This document shows positions 15,871-24,965 of a DNA stretch of 64,000 nucleotides, piece after piece (the first letter of the stretch is position 1; each line of letters begins with the position of its first letter). A model generated the notes under the pieces. That model worked only from the letters and a program-made list of their open reading frames with translations. It did not search any database and was not told where the DNA came from. The stretch comes from Clostridia bacterium. Lineage in GTDB: Bacteria > Bacillota > Clostridia > Peptostreptococcales > Anaerovoracaceae. A program made the translations under genes and the position numbers. The stretch lies in the NCBI GenBank assembly GCA_030537495.1, contig JAUNMH010000002.1:1-64000 (forward strand), given 5' to 3'.

Positions 15871-17040
15871 GTGAAGTATGATGAATTAAAGGATAGGATT
15901 TTTGCTGAAATCAGGAAGAACCAGGATGAACTATTTGAATTGAATAAGGATTTATTTGATCACCCTGAACTTTCAGGTGAGGAATATGAATCCTCAAAGA
16001 AGATTGTTAATCTTCTTAAATCAAAGGGTTATAGCACTGTATATCCTTTTGCTGATCTTGACACTGCATTTAAGGCTGTATATGGACCAGATAATCATAA
16101 ATATAAGGTTGCAATTTTAACTGAATATGATGCACTTCCTGAAGTGGGACATGCTTGCGGACACTGCCTGTCAGCTGCCATTAGCTTGCTTGCAGGACTT
16201 GCAACTAAGGATCTTCAGGATGAACTAGATACTGATATTCATATTATCGGTACACCTATTGAAGAAACAGATGGCGCTAAGGCAAAAATGGCTAAGGACG
16301 GTATCTTTGATGGATATAACATGGCTATTATGGTTCATCTGTATGATTACAATATTGCGAAACCAAAATTTCAGGCTCTTGCACCCAACTTATATATTTT
16401 CCACGGAAAGGCAAGCCATGCATCCGCTGCACCTTGGGAAGGGAAAAATGCATGGAATGGAGCACAGCTTATGTTCCACGCTACGGATATGTTAAGACAG
16501 CATATTAAACCTGAACTTCAGATTCATGGAATTATCAGAAACGGTGGAGAAGCTCCTAATATTGTGCCTGAGCTTGTTACAGCAGAATTTTATATGCGTG
16601 CTTATGATAGAGATGTTCTTCAGGATTTAGTAAATAAGATTGAGGATTGTGCTAGGGGTGCTGCCATTGCAACTCAGACAACTTATGAAATTGAGCCAAC
16701 AGCGGCAACTTATGATAATCTGAAGTCCAATCCTACAGGTGATTCTTCTCTGGAAGAAGTATTTGGTGAACTTGAACTCCCACTTAATGAGTATACTGGA
16801 GGCACTTTCGGCTCGTCAGATTGCGGCAACGTAAGTTACGTCTGCCCTACATTCCACCCGTGTCTTCAGGTTGTTGACCATGGTGTAGCTATTCACACAA
16901 GAGAATTTGCTAACTGCATGAAGACTGAAAGAGCTTATGAAGGATTGGAAAAGGGTGCTAAGATTATTGCACTTCAGATTGCAAAAATCTTTAGTGATGA
17001 AGATAGAATTAATGGCATGAAGAGGGATTTTGAGGCGTAG
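15871..17040 (+). CDS. M20-family amidohydrolase (AbgB/aminoacylase-like)
   Basis: A 389-residue metallo-amidohydrolase of the M20D type, which hydrolyses N-acyl or aminobenzoyl amino acids. Visible motifs: LTEYDALPEVGHACGHCLSA (metal-binding region), PIEETDGAKAKM (catalytic glutamate pair), the dimerisation-domain signature GKASHASAAPWEGKNAWNGA, and a C-terminal metal-ligand histidine in VAIHTREFA. The GTG at 15871 is chosen because AAGGAG lies at 15856-15861, nine bases before it; an earlier in-frame TTG at 15847 precedes that site. It abuts dut, which starts on the next base after its stop, indicating cotranscription. The preceding D-aminoacylase-like gene suggests a common substrate class. 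Confidence 0.85.
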   Translation: MKYDELKDRIFAEIRKNQDELFELNKDLFDHPELSGEEYESSKKIVNLLKSKGYSTVYPFADLDTAFKAVYGPDNHKYKVAILTEYDALPEVGHACGHCLSAAISLLAGLATKDLQDELDTDIHIIGTPIEETDGAKAKMAKDGIFDGYNMAIMVHLYDYNIAKPKFQALAPNLYIFHGKASHASAAPWEGKNAWNGAQLMFHATDMLRQHIKPELQIHGIIRNGGEAPNIVPELVTAEFYMRAYDRDVLQDLVNKIEDCARGAAIATQTTYEIEPTAATYDNLKSNPTGDSSLEEVFGELELPLNEYTGGTFGSSDCGNVSYVCPTFHPCLQVVDHGVAIHTREFANCMKTERAYEGLEKGAKIIALQIAKIFSDEDRINGMKRDFEA

Positions 17041-17472
17041 ATGAAAGTAAAAATTGTAAGTAAAAGTGGAGTATTACCTGAATATAAGACTGAAGGTTCT
17101 GCGGGCCTAGACATAAGCGCATTTATCGAGGAACCGGTATACCTTAAACCCGGCGAGAGGCGTCTGATTCCTACGGGACTGTTTATGGAACTTCCACCTG
17201 GCTATGAGGCTCAGGTAAGGGGCAGAAGCGGGCTGGCACTTAAGCATGGCATCGGACTGGTAAACGGCATCGGAACTATTGACGCTGACTATCGCGGAGA
17301 AATTGGAGTTATTCTAATTAACTGGGGTCAGGAAGAGTTTGTTATTAACAATGGGGATAGAATTGCCCAGATTGTAATAAATCGCTATGAGCAGGCGGAA
17401 CTTTCCATGGTAGAAAGCCTTGGGGAAACTGAGCGCGGCGCTGGTGGTTTCGGTCATACGGGGGTGGAATAA
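17041..17472 (+). CDS. dut: dUTP diphosphatase
   Basis: Hydrolyses dUTP to dUMP and pyrophosphate, preventing uracil entry into DNA and feeding dTMP synthesis. All trimeric dUTPase motifs are visible in order: [42 protein letters not shown] and the C-terminal arginine/phenylalanine lid [11 protein letters not shown]. At 143 residues it has the usual length. It begins at an ATG directly after the M20 gene's stop and overlaps dgt by one base, so the two nucleotide-sanitation genes are translationally coupled. Confidence 0.95.
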   Translation: MKVKIVSKSGVLPEYKTEGSAGLDISAFIEEPVYLKPGERRLIPTGLFMELPPGYEAQVRGRSGLALKHGIGLVNGIGTIDADYRGEIGVILINWGQEEFVINNGDRIAQIVINRYEQAELSMVESLGETERGAGGFGHTGVE

Positions 17473-18482
17473 TGCTTTACAGAGAAGACATTGAGAAAAG
17501 AGAAGATATGCTGCTTTCTGAAAGGGCGGTGAAATCATCCCAGACTAAGGGCAGGGCTATTTATGAGGAACCTTGTAAATTTAGAACTGAGTTTCAGAGA
17601 GACAGGGACAGAATTATTCACTCTAAGGCTTTCAGAAGGCTGATGCATAAGACTCAAGTTTTCCTTTCACCTGAAGGTGACCACTATAGAACGCGACTTA
17701 CTCATACCCTTGAGGTTACGCAGGTTGCGAGGACCATTGCTAGAAATTTGAATCTTAATGAAGATTTAACGGAGGCCATTGCCATGGGTCACGACCTGGG
17801 GCATACTCCTTTTGGACATAATGGGGAAATGGTCCTGAATCAGCTGCACCCCGGCGGTTTCAAGCATAACGAACAAAGCTTACGCGTTGCGGAAGTTCTT
17901 GAATGCACTCCTAGTAGAAGGGGTATGAACCTTACTTTTGAGGTAAGAGATGGAATTAAAAATCATACAGGAAGTCTTCCGGCTGCCACTCTTGAGGGAC
18001 AGATTGTAAAAATTAGTGATAGAATTGCTTATATTAATCATGACATTGATGATGCGGTGCGAAGTGGTGTAATTACTGTAGATGATTTGCCGAAAAGCGC
18101 ACTGGAGCTCTTTGGTTATGGACATAGAGAGAGAATTGACTGCATGGTTTCTAATGTTGTTTCTTTTAGCGACGGCAAGGATTTTGTGAAAATGGATGAG
18201 GAACATAGCGAGCAGCTGAATCTTCTACGTAGCTTTATGTTTGCCAATGTCTATAAAAGTGATAAAGTTAAGAAAGAGGAGGATCTGCTTAAGGTTGAGG
18301 TTGTGATAAGTTCTTTATACGACTACTTCCTGAAGCATCCTGATAAGATTCCTGAAGAATTGAGAATGCTCATTGACAAGGATGGCGTTGATACTATTGT
18401 TAAGGACTACATCGCAGGAATGACAGATAGATTTGCCATCAATCTTTATTCAGAACTCTTTGTTCCTAAGGGCTGGAAATAA
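17472..18482 (+). CDS. dgt: Deoxyguanosinetriphosphate triphosphohydrolase-like protein
   Basis: A 336-residue HD-domain dNTP triphosphohydrolase that releases triphosphate from dGTP or related dNTPs. HD motifs are present: RTRLTHTLEVTQVAR, AIAMGHDLGHTPFGHNGE (the HD pair), and a later ISDRIAYINHDIDDAV. The N-terminus RAIYEEPCKFRTEFQRDRDRI is standard for the bacterial dGTPase-like group. It overlaps dut by one base (TAATG) and is followed by a weak hairpin and then dnaG, an arrangement also seen in other Clostridia. Confidence 0.92.
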   Translation: MLYREDIEKREDMLLSERAVKSSQTKGRAIYEEPCKFRTEFQRDRDRIIHSKAFRRLMHKTQVFLSPEGDHYRTRLTHTLEVTQVARTIARNLNLNEDLTEAIAMGHDLGHTPFGHNGEMVLNQLHPGGFKHNEQSLRVAEVLECTPSRRGMNLTFEVRDGIKNHTGSLPAATLEGQIVKISDRIAYINHDIDDAVRSGVITVDDLPKSALELFGYGHRERIDCMVSNVVSFSDGKDFVKMDEEHSEQLNLLRSFMFANVYKSDKVKKEEDLLKVEVVISSLYDYFLKHPDKIPEELRMLIDKDGVDTIVKDYIAGMTDRFAINLYSELFVPKGWK

Positions 18483-18526
18483 ATTTTCAGAAATCTATAT
18501 AAAAACTTAAAAATATTTAAAAAAAT

Positions 18527-18545
18527 AAAAGGAAAATCCCTTTTT
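18527..18545 (+). terminator. Possible weak terminator between dgt and dnaG
   Basis: AAAAGG, six-base loop, CCTTTT plus one more T. Only two G-C pairs are present, so partial read-through into dnaG is likely. Confidence 0.4.
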
Positions 18546-18586
18546 ACACAGAATAATATATTGAAGAGTATTATTTGGAGGTATGG

Positions 18587-20335
18587 ATGGGATTTTCTTT
18601 TTCTAATTCCACAATTGAAAATATTAAGAGTCAGGTCAATATCGTTGACGTAGTTGGACGAATTGTCCCCCTGAAAAGGGCGGGCTCTAATTACAAGGGT
18701 GTTTGTCCTTTTCATAACGAAAAGACCCCTTCTTTTGTTGTCTCTGAAACTAAGCAGATTTTCACCTGCTTCGGATGCGGAGCCACAGGGGATGTTATAG
18801 AATTCGTTAAGCGATATTACAACCTGGATTTCGGCGAGGCAATAGAAAAAATTGCCGGAGAGTACGGAATTACCATTGAAAAGAAAACCTATAATGACAG
18901 CAGGGATGAATACTATAGAGCCAACAAGCTGGCTGCAGGTTTTTTCTATAGATCATTTACTGAAAAAGCAAATAAAGGCTATGCATATATGCACAGCAGA
19001 AATATAACACCTCCTATTTTAAAGAAATTCGGTATCGGCTATGCCGATGAACAATGGGACAGCCTGTATAAGTATCTTGCAAGTCAGGGTGTCGATAAAA
19101 AAATTATGGTAGAGCTAGGACTCGTTTCTGAGAAAAATGGAAAGTGTTACGACCGCTTCAGAAACAGACCGATTTTTCCTATAATCAGTACAAATGGAAA
19201 GGTTATAGGCTTTGGGGGACGCGCTATTGACCCGAGTGACAATCCTAAATATCTAAATTCTCCTGAAAGTAAAATTTTTCAGAAGAAGAATAATTTATAT
19301 GGACTCAATCTTTCCAGACAGGATGTGGGCAAAGAAGACTTTATTATCATCGTTGAAGGATATATGGATGTTATTTCCCTTTTCCAGAGCGGTGTTAAGA
19401 ATGTGGCCGCATCACTTGGGACTGCACTTACTGAGAATCAGGCAAGGCTCATAAAAAGATACACGAAGAATGTGGTTTTGACCTATGATGCAGACAGTGC
19501 AGGGAGAGCCGCAGCCCTTAGAGGTATGGAAATACTCAGAAAAGAGGGACTGAAGGTTAAGGTTCTTCATGTAACTGATGGAAAAGATCCGGACGAGTTC
19601 ATTAAGAAAAATGGTAAACAGGCATTTCTTAATCTAGTTGAGAATGCAGCACTTCCATATGCGGATTACAAGCTTGAGTCCGCCAAGGTTGGTTATGACC
19701 TTTCACGGGATGAAGATAGGCTGGATTATATGAAAACAGCAGTGGAAATACTTAGAAATTTAAGCCCCGTTGAACAGGATATATACATAAAGAAGCTGTC
19801 GAAGGATATTAAGATTGCGGAGACTGCTATTAGGCGTGAGCTTGACGGCGCTAGTCCGCAAAAAGAATCTAAAAATTTTGTTCCTCAAAGAGAAGAAATT
19901 GAAGAAATTTTGGCTCAGGAAATAAGTCCTGTAGAAAAATCTTTGATTAAGGTGGTTTTGACTGGGGAACAATATATAGAAAGACTGAAGGGTCATGAGG
20001 AGGTCTTTGAAAGTGACTTCAGTAGGGAAATCTTTGAGGTTTTGAAAGCTGAGTACGCTGCTAGGGGCCGCATTGATTTGCGACTTGTTATGGACGGATT
20101 GCCGGCTGACAAGGCGACGTTGCTTCAGGAAATCGTAGACAGCGTAATTATTGCCGGAAATGAGGAGCAAGTTTTCAATGAGTGTATAAGTACTTGGCGA
20201 AAGCAGATGCTCAATAGGGAATTATCTAGGATTAACACGATTCTGGATATGGCCGATGAGGCTGAAAATCAGGAAAAAATCAACGAACTAATGGTTAGAA
20301 TGATGGAAATACAGAAAGAACTTAAGTGCTTATAG
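18587..20335 (+). CDS. dnaG: DNA primase
   Basis: Makes RNA primers for replication at the fork with the replicative helicase. The zinc domain is complete (C40, H43, C61, C64 in CPFHNEKTPSF and FTCFGCGATGD). The core has the KFGIGYADEQWD block and TOPRIM motifs IIVEGYMDVI and TYDADSAGRAA. The C-terminal helicase-binding region spans roughly 430-582. The ATG at 18587 is favoured because GGAGG is at 18577-18581; an upstream TTG at 18575 overlaps that site. rpoD follows nine bases after the stop, giving the classical dnaG-rpoD macromolecular-synthesis pair. Confidence 0.96.
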   Translation: MGFSFSNSTIENIKSQVNIVDVVGRIVPLKRAGSNYKGVCPFHNEKTPSFVVSETKQIFTCFGCGATGDVIEFVKRYYNLDFGEAIEKIAGEYGITIEKKTYNDSRDEYYRANKLAAGFFYRSFTEKANKGYAYMHSRNITPPILKKFGIGYADEQWDSLYKYLASQGVDKKIMVELGLVSEKNGKCYDRFRNRPIFPIISTNGKVIGFGGRAIDPSDNPKYLNSPESKIFQKKNNLYGLNLSRQDVGKEDFIIIVEGYMDVISLFQSGVKNVAASLGTALTENQARLIKRYTKNVVLTYDADSAGRAAALRGMEILRKEGLKVKVLHVTDGKDPDEFIKKNGKQAFLNLVENAALPYADYKLESAKVGYDLSRDEDRLDYMKTAVEILRNLSPVEQDIYIKKLSKDIKIAETAIRRELDGASPQKESKNFVPQREEIEEILAQEISPVEKSLIKVVLTGEQYIERLKGHEEVFESDFSREIFEVLKAEYAARGRIDLRLVMDGLPADKATLLQEIVDSVIIAGNEEQVFNECISTWRKQMLNRELSRINTILDMADEAENQEKINELMVRMMEIQKELKCL

Positions 20336-20344
20336 GGGGAGAAC

Positions 20345-21529
20345 ATGAGTAAGGACGAAAAAAACACGAAAACAACTAAGGATGCAGCTGAGGCTATGAT
20401 TCCAGAACAGCTTAAGGCTGATATTTTAGAAAAGCTTACTGCTGTTGCCAAGGCTAATAAAAATACTTTGACATATGCAAACATTGCTGATTGTCTGGAA
20501 GGAACAGATCTTGACAAACATGTAGTAGACGATATTTACGAAACATTGCTATCACGTGATATCGAAATCGGAACTGGAGCTGAAGAAGATTTTGCTGTTA
20601 TTCTTGATGATGAAGATGATGACAAAGACGATGAGGATGACGGAATCGTTGTAAACGAAGCCGGAGAAATCGACATCGAAGCTACACTTCCGAAGGGTGT
20701 TGCTGTAGATGACCCAGTAAGAATGTATCTAAAGGAAATCGGTAAGGTTCCTCTACTTTCAGCTGATGAAGAAATCGAACTTGCTAAGAGAATGGAGCAG
20801 GGCGACGAAGAGGCTAAGAAGAAACTTTGCGAGGCTAACCTTAGACTGGTTGTCAGCATTGCAAAGAGATATGTTGGAAGAGGGATGCTTTTCCTTGACC
20901 TGATTCAGGAAGGAAATCTGGGTCTTATTAAGGCTGTAGACAAGTTCGACTACAGAAAGGGTTACAAGTTCTCCACTTACGCTACTTGGTGGATCAGACA
21001 GGCAATTACAAGATCAATTGCTGACCAGGCAAGAACTATCAGAATTCCTGTACATATGGTAGAAACAATTAACAAGCTTATCAGAGTTTCCAGACAGTTA
21101 CTTCAGACTTACGGAAGAGAACCGCTTCCTGAGGAGATTGCAAAGGAAATGGGAATCTCTGTTGATAAGGTAAGAGAAATTCAGAAAATTGCTCAGGAAC
21201 CAGTTTCTCTAGAAACTCCAATTGGAGAAGAGGAAGACAGCCATCTTGGAGACTTCATTCCAGATGACGATGTACCTGCACCAGCAGAAGCAGCTGCTTT
21301 CTCCATGCTGAAGGAACAGCTTGTTGAAGTTCTTGATACTCTTACCGACAGAGAACAGAAGGTTCTTAAACTTAGATTCGGTCTAGAAGATGGTCGCGCA
21401 AGAACTCTTGAAGAAGTAGGTAAGGAATTCGATGTAACAAGAGAGAGAATCAGACAGATTGAAGCTAAGGCTTTAAGAAAGCTGAGACATCCTAGCAGAA
21501 GCAAGAAGCTTAAGGATTATTTAGAATAA
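20345..21529 (+). CDS. rpoD: Primary sigma factor (sigma A / RpoD)
   Basis: Housekeeping sigma factor of 394 residues. Region 1.1 is short and followed by an acidic stretch (about 80-100, [13 protein letters not shown]). Region 1.2 starts at [17 protein letters not shown]. Region 2 shows [20 protein letters not shown] and the -10-recognition and melting helix [20 protein letters not shown]. Region 3 and region 4 ([20 protein letters not shown]) are complete. AGGGGGAGA precedes the ATG. Consistent with this, many promoters in the window match TTGACA-N17-TATAAT. It sits in operon with dnaG upstream and trmK and nif3 downstream, a common Bacillota order. Confidence 0.98.
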   Translation: MSKDEKNTKTTKDAAEAMIPEQLKADILEKLTAVAKANKNTLTYANIADCLEGTDLDKHVVDDIYETLLSRDIEIGTGAEEDFAVILDDEDDDKDDEDDGIVVNEAGEIDIEATLPKGVAVDDPVRMYLKEIGKVPLLSADEEIELAKRMEQGDEEAKKKLCEANLRLVVSIAKRYVGRGMLFLDLIQEGNLGLIKAVDKFDYRKGYKFSTYATWWIRQAITRSIADQARTIRIPVHMVETINKLIRVSRQLLQTYGREPLPEEIAKEMGISVDKVREIQKIAQEPVSLETPIGEEEDSHLGDFIPDDDVPAPAEAAAFSMLKEQLVEVLDTLTDREQKVLKLRFGLEDGRARTLEEVGKEFDVTRERIRQIEAKALRKLRHPSRSKKLKDYLE

Positions 21530-21566
21530 TATAATAATTTTGGTGAATCGGGAGATTGAAATTTCT

Positions 21567-22271
21567 ATGAAATTAAGCGAAAGATTACAATTGATTGCCG
21601 ACGAGATTATTGTAGGTGAAACCATGGCCGATATTGGAACAGACCATGGTTTTTTGCCATTGTATTTGATGGAATCAGGAAAATGTCCTCATGTAATAAT
21701 GGCTGACATCAGCAAGGGCTCTTTGGCAAAGGCAGATGAAAACTGCAAACTGGCAGGACCAGGCAAAACCTATGATTTGAGACTCGGTGACGGCATAGAT
21801 GTCCTTGAGGACGGTGAAGTTGACGTTATTGTTATTGCAGGTATGGGCGGACTTCTTATCCGCGATATTCTGGACTGGAATGTGAAAAAGTCTCGATCAA
21901 TGAGCAGATATATTTTCCAGCCTAGAAATAAGGTGGGAGCGCTGAGACATTGGCTGTACTCTAATGGTTTTAGTATTGAAAAGGAAAGCCTGGTGCGCGA
22001 GGGTAAGTACATTTGCGAGATACTTACGGTGAGAACCGCAGGCGAAGTGCATCGCCAGGCGGAGTACACGGCGGATTTTGACTATCCGGACAGCCTTCTG
22101 ACATGGCGTGGCCCTCTGACTGAAGAGTATCTACTGACCAAGCTTCAGCTTGAAGATGACATATTCCAAAACATATTGAAAAACAGCCGAAACCCTGAGG
22201 TCGAAGGGGTCATGGCCGAGGCGAGGGTCAATAAACTTAAGTATCTTTTAAATGAACTAAGAAAAGCTTAG
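21567..22271 (+). CDS. trmK: tRNA (adenine(22)-N(1))-methyltransferase TrmK
   Basis: SAM-dependent enzyme that methylates N1 of A22 in certain tRNAs. The N-terminus MKLSERLQLIADEIIVGE, the SAM motif MADIGTDHGFLPLYL and the later IAGMGGLLIRDIL match the TrmK/YqfN family. The catalytic domain is followed by a C-terminal coiled-coil-like part (about 175-234). ATG 21567 gives the family's usual N-terminus; an in-frame TTG at 21540 would add nine unlikely residues and precedes GGGAG at 21550-21554. The gene lies between rpoD and nif3, as in many Bacillota. Confidence 0.9.
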   Translation: MKLSERLQLIADEIIVGETMADIGTDHGFLPLYLMESGKCPHVIMADISKGSLAKADENCKLAGPGKTYDLRLGDGIDVLEDGEVDVIVIAGMGGLLIRDILDWNVKKSRSMSRYIFQPRNKVGALRHWLYSNGFSIEKESLVREGKYICEILTVRTAGEVHRQAEYTADFDYPDSLLTWRGPLTEEYLLTKLQLEDDIFQNILKNSRNPEVEGVMAEARVNKLKYLLNELRKA

Positions 22272-22287
22272 AATCGGAGAGATGGCT

Positions 22288-23064
22288 ATGAAAAAGAGAG
22301 AATTTGCAAAGGTAATGGAAGCTGTTTGCCCGCCAGAATTGGCCGAAGCATGGGACAACAGCGGTTTTCAGGTTAACTGTGAAAAGGATGAAATCGAAAG
22401 GGTTCTTGTTGCTTTAGAGGTGACTTCGGAGGTTATTGCTGAGGCTGTTGAGCGGCAAGCTGATTTGATTTTGACCCATCATCCGCTGATTTTCGGCGGC
22501 ATAAAAAACATCGATTATAGTGATGTTACTGGGAAATATATATGTGAACTTTTGAAAAACAATATATCCGTATATTCCTGTCATACTAATTTTGACAAAA
22601 TGGAAGGCGGTAATAACGACTATATCGGAAGGATTTTGGATTTAGAAAACGTTAGAAATTTTAATAAGGACAACGGATTCTGCCGAAAAGGAGATACGCC
22701 TTTCGAGACGACATTCAGAGAAATGATTTATCAGGTCTCTGAGGCTTTCCAAATTGACGCCAAGTATTTCAGTACAGTAGGCGACGAGACCAGCTATATC
22801 AACTGTGTTGGCTGGTGCAGTGGCAGTGGCAGCGAGTTTATCAAAACCGCCACAGACGAAGGCTGCGATTTATATATTACAGGTGACGTGAAATATCACG
22901 ATGCCATGTTTGCTGCTGAAAAAGGCATCTGTGTTTTAGATGCAGGACATTTTGGCAGCGAGAAAATTTTCGCAGAGAATATGGCTGACATTTTAAGATA
23001 TGAAATGAAGGACTACGATGTGGAAATTATTGAATCAATTATAGACATTAATCCATTTATATGA
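22288..23064 (+). CDS. Nif3-like dinuclear metal centre protein
   Basis: A 258-residue member of the NIF3/YqfO/YbgI family, toroidal proteins with a two-metal site. Metal ligands are visible in LTHHPLIFGGI, SCHTNFDKMEGGNND and the C-terminal GHFGSEKIFAENM; ITGDVKYHDAMFA is also conserved. It lacks the long central insertion of B. subtilis YqfO. The ATG at 22288 is preferred over the one at 22282 because GGAGA is at 22276-22280. Its position after trmK is conserved. Proposed functions (GTP cyclohydrolase-like, metal handling) are not established. The stop overlaps the spacer of the rnpB promoter. Confidence 0.9.
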   Translation: MKKREFAKVMEAVCPPELAEAWDNSGFQVNCEKDEIERVLVALEVTSEVIAEAVERQADLILTHHPLIFGGIKNIDYSDVTGKYICELLKNNISVYSCHTNFDKMEGGNNDYIGRILDLENVRNFNKDNGFCRKGDTPFETTFREMIYQVSEAFQIDAKYFSTVGDETSYINCVGWCSGSGSEFIKTATDEGCDLYITGDVKYHDAMFAAEKGICVLDAGHFGSEKIFAENMADILRYEMKDYDVEIIESIIDINPFI

Positions 23065-23070
23065 TAAAAT
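23042..23070 (+). promoter_or_regulatory. Promoter of rnpB
   Basis: TAGACA (23042-23047), 17 bp, TAAAAT (23065-23070), placing the start about 7-10 bases further on, at the beginning of the RNase P RNA. The -35 box lies inside the nif3 coding region. Confidence 0.7.
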
Positions 23071-23079
23071 AAATCAGTT

Positions 23080-23426
23080 GTGGGTAGGCCAGACAATCGC
23101 GTACATCTTTGTATGAGGAAAGTCCGGGCTCCATAGGGCAAGGATGCCGGATAACGTCCGGCGTAGGTAACTATAGGGAAAGTGCAACAGAAACATTCCG
23201 CCGAAACGGGTAATGCCGTGGTAAGGTTGAAATGGTGAGGTAAGAGCTCACCGGCGTCATGGAGACATGGCGGCCGTGTAAACCCCATCCGGAGCAAGGT
23301 CAAAATTGGGCGCAAAAGGTGGCTGCCCGTCGCCGCCCAGGATGGTAGACCGCATGAGCGTGCAGTAATGTTACGCCACAGATAGATGATTGTCTAATAC
23401 AGAACCCGGCTTATAGGTCTGCCCAC
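23080..23426 (+). ncRNA. rnpB: RNase P RNA (class A)
   Basis: Catalytic RNA that removes 5' leaders from pre-tRNA. The two universally conserved blocks are present: GAGGAAAGTCCGGGCTCC near 23112 and ACAGAACCCGGCTTATAG near 23399. The ends pair as helix P1 (GTGGGTAGGCC with GGTCTGCCCAC). The GGGAAAGTGCAACAGAAAC segment is also typical. The overall plan looks like ancestral class A, not Bacillus class B. Length is about 347 nt. A TTTTT run follows shortly after the end. It has its own promoter. Confidence 0.96.
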
Positions 23427-23509
23427 GATGTTTTTATGTATTAGAATATTTAGGAATTATTTAGAGTAAATAAGGCAATTATAATTTTTTTCACATTAAA
23501 GGAATAGGG

Positions 23510-24904
23510 GTGAGTAATAATTATATGACAGAAAACAATGTATTTGAAGAAGTTACTGCCGAAGTAGAGGCAGAAAATAAAATGGGAGTTGCTCCAGTTG
23601 GGAAACTTTTATTTTCCATGGCTTGGCCGGCAATTCTTTCTATGACAATTCTTGCGCTATACAACGTTGTGGATAGCGTGTTCGTTTCCATGGTAAGTTC
23701 CAAAGCTCTAACAGCAGTTTCAATTGTAGCACCGATGCAGATGCTTATGGTTTCTCTGGGAGTAGGAAGTGGAGTAGGTGTCAATTCCCTTATATCAAGA
23801 AGACTTGGCGCAAAAAGATTTGAAGAAGCAAACAAAGCAGCAAGTCATTCATTAAAAATTGCTGCTTTTAATTTTTTGATTTTCCTTTTTGTGGGTATAT
23901 TTGTAACTAAGCCTTTTATGGCTATGTACACAGACGACCCGCAGATTTATGCATATGGCGTAGCTTATATGCGAATCGTTACAATCGGTAGTGTATTTAC
24001 TATGAATTCTATGGTACTTGAGAAAGTACTTCAGGCAACAGGAAATATGGTAGGGCCAATGGCAGTAAGCCTTACAGGTGCTATTTTTAACCTAATTCTA
24101 GATCCTATTTTTATCTTCGGCTTATTCGGTATGCCAAGACTTGAAGCTGCAGGTGCAGCACTGGCTACAGTAGTTGGCCAGGCAGCTGGATTCTGTGTAG
24201 CTTTCTATCTCGTTAAATTCAAAGATCACGAAGTAGAAATTAAGCTTAAGACCGAATTAGATGTACAGACTCTTAAGGATATATATGCTGTTGGTCTTCC
24301 TGCAATTATAATGCAGGCTATCGGTTCTATAATGCTTTTTGGATATAATGCAATTCTTGCTGCATCAGCGGCGGCAGTTGCGGTACTAGGAGTTTACTTC
24401 AAACTACAGTCATTTGTGTTTATGCCTGTGTTTGGTATTAACCAAGGTGCTATGCCGATACTTGGATATAACTTTGGAGCAAGAAATAAAAAGAGACTTA
24501 TGCAGACTTATAAGTATGGACTTTGTGCAGCTACAGTTATTATGGCTATAGGATGTCTAATCTTCCATCTTTTCCCTGAGATGCTTCTGAACATGTTCAG
24601 TGCAGATGAGGAAATGCTTGAAGTTGGAATACCTGCACTAAGAATTATCAGCTTATGCTTCATTCCAGCAGCCTTCGGTATTTTGACATCAGCTCTATTC
24701 CAGGCAACAGGGCATGGTGTAATGAGTCTAATCGGTTCTTGCTTGAGACAGCTTGTGGGAATTCTTCCTATTGCATATATTATCTATCACACAGCGGGAA
24801 TAACTGCTTCTTGGGCATCATTCCCACTGGCAGAAATAATAGGTTTAATTTATTCTGCTTGCATGCTGTCGTTTTTATATAAGAAAGAGATCAAGACTCT
24901 GTAA
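23510..24904 (+). CDS. MATE family efflux transporter
   Basis: A 464-residue multidrug/toxin exporter driven by Na+ or H+. Two homologous halves of six helices each are visible, with the family signatures GKLLFSMAWPAILSMTILALYNVVDSVFVS near the start of half one and a matching LKDIYAVGLPAIIMQAIGSIMLF in half two; GINQGAMPILGYNFGARNKKR is also diagnostic. The GTG at 23510 is supported by AAAGGA six bases before it; an ATG at 23525 is a weaker alternative. It is monocistronic after rnpB. The exported compound is unknown. Confidence 0.93.
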   Translation: MSNNYMTENNVFEEVTAEVEAENKMGVAPVGKLLFSMAWPAILSMTILALYNVVDSVFVSMVSSKALTAVSIVAPMQMLMVSLGVGSGVGVNSLISRRLGAKRFEEANKAASHSLKIAAFNFLIFLFVGIFVTKPFMAMYTDDPQIYAYGVAYMRIVTIGSVFTMNSMVLEKVLQATGNMVGPMAVSLTGAIFNLILDPIFIFGLFGMPRLEAAGAALATVVGQAAGFCVAFYLVKFKDHEVEIKLKTELDVQTLKDIYAVGLPAIIMQAIGSIMLFGYNAILAASAAAVAVLGVYFKLQSFVFMPVFGINQGAMPILGYNFGARNKKRLMQTYKYGLCAATVIMAIGCLIFHLFPEMLLNMFSADEEMLEVGIPALRIISLCFIPAAFGILTSALFQATGHGVMSLIGSCLRQLVGILPIAYIIYHTAGITASWASFPLAEIIGLIYSACMLSFLYKKEIKTL

Positions 24905-24910
24905 GTTTTG

Positions 24911-24928
24911 TTCATGAAATGTCATGAA
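24911..24928 (+). repeat. Palindrome in the promoter of the activase-like gene
   Basis: TTCATGA, AATG, TCATGAA: perfect 7-bp arms. It lies 7 bases before TATAAT (24936-24941), over the position where a -35 box would be, and no good -35 is present. This looks like an operator or activator site. Confidence 0.5.
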
Positions 24929-24965
24929 TTTTAGATATAATTTAGGCTATAACTGAGGTGTTTAT

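Noticed and set aside
23013..23315. Minus-strand open frame across the end of nif3 and rnpB
   Set aside because: It lies largely on the RNase P RNA gene, whose conserved blocks are clear.
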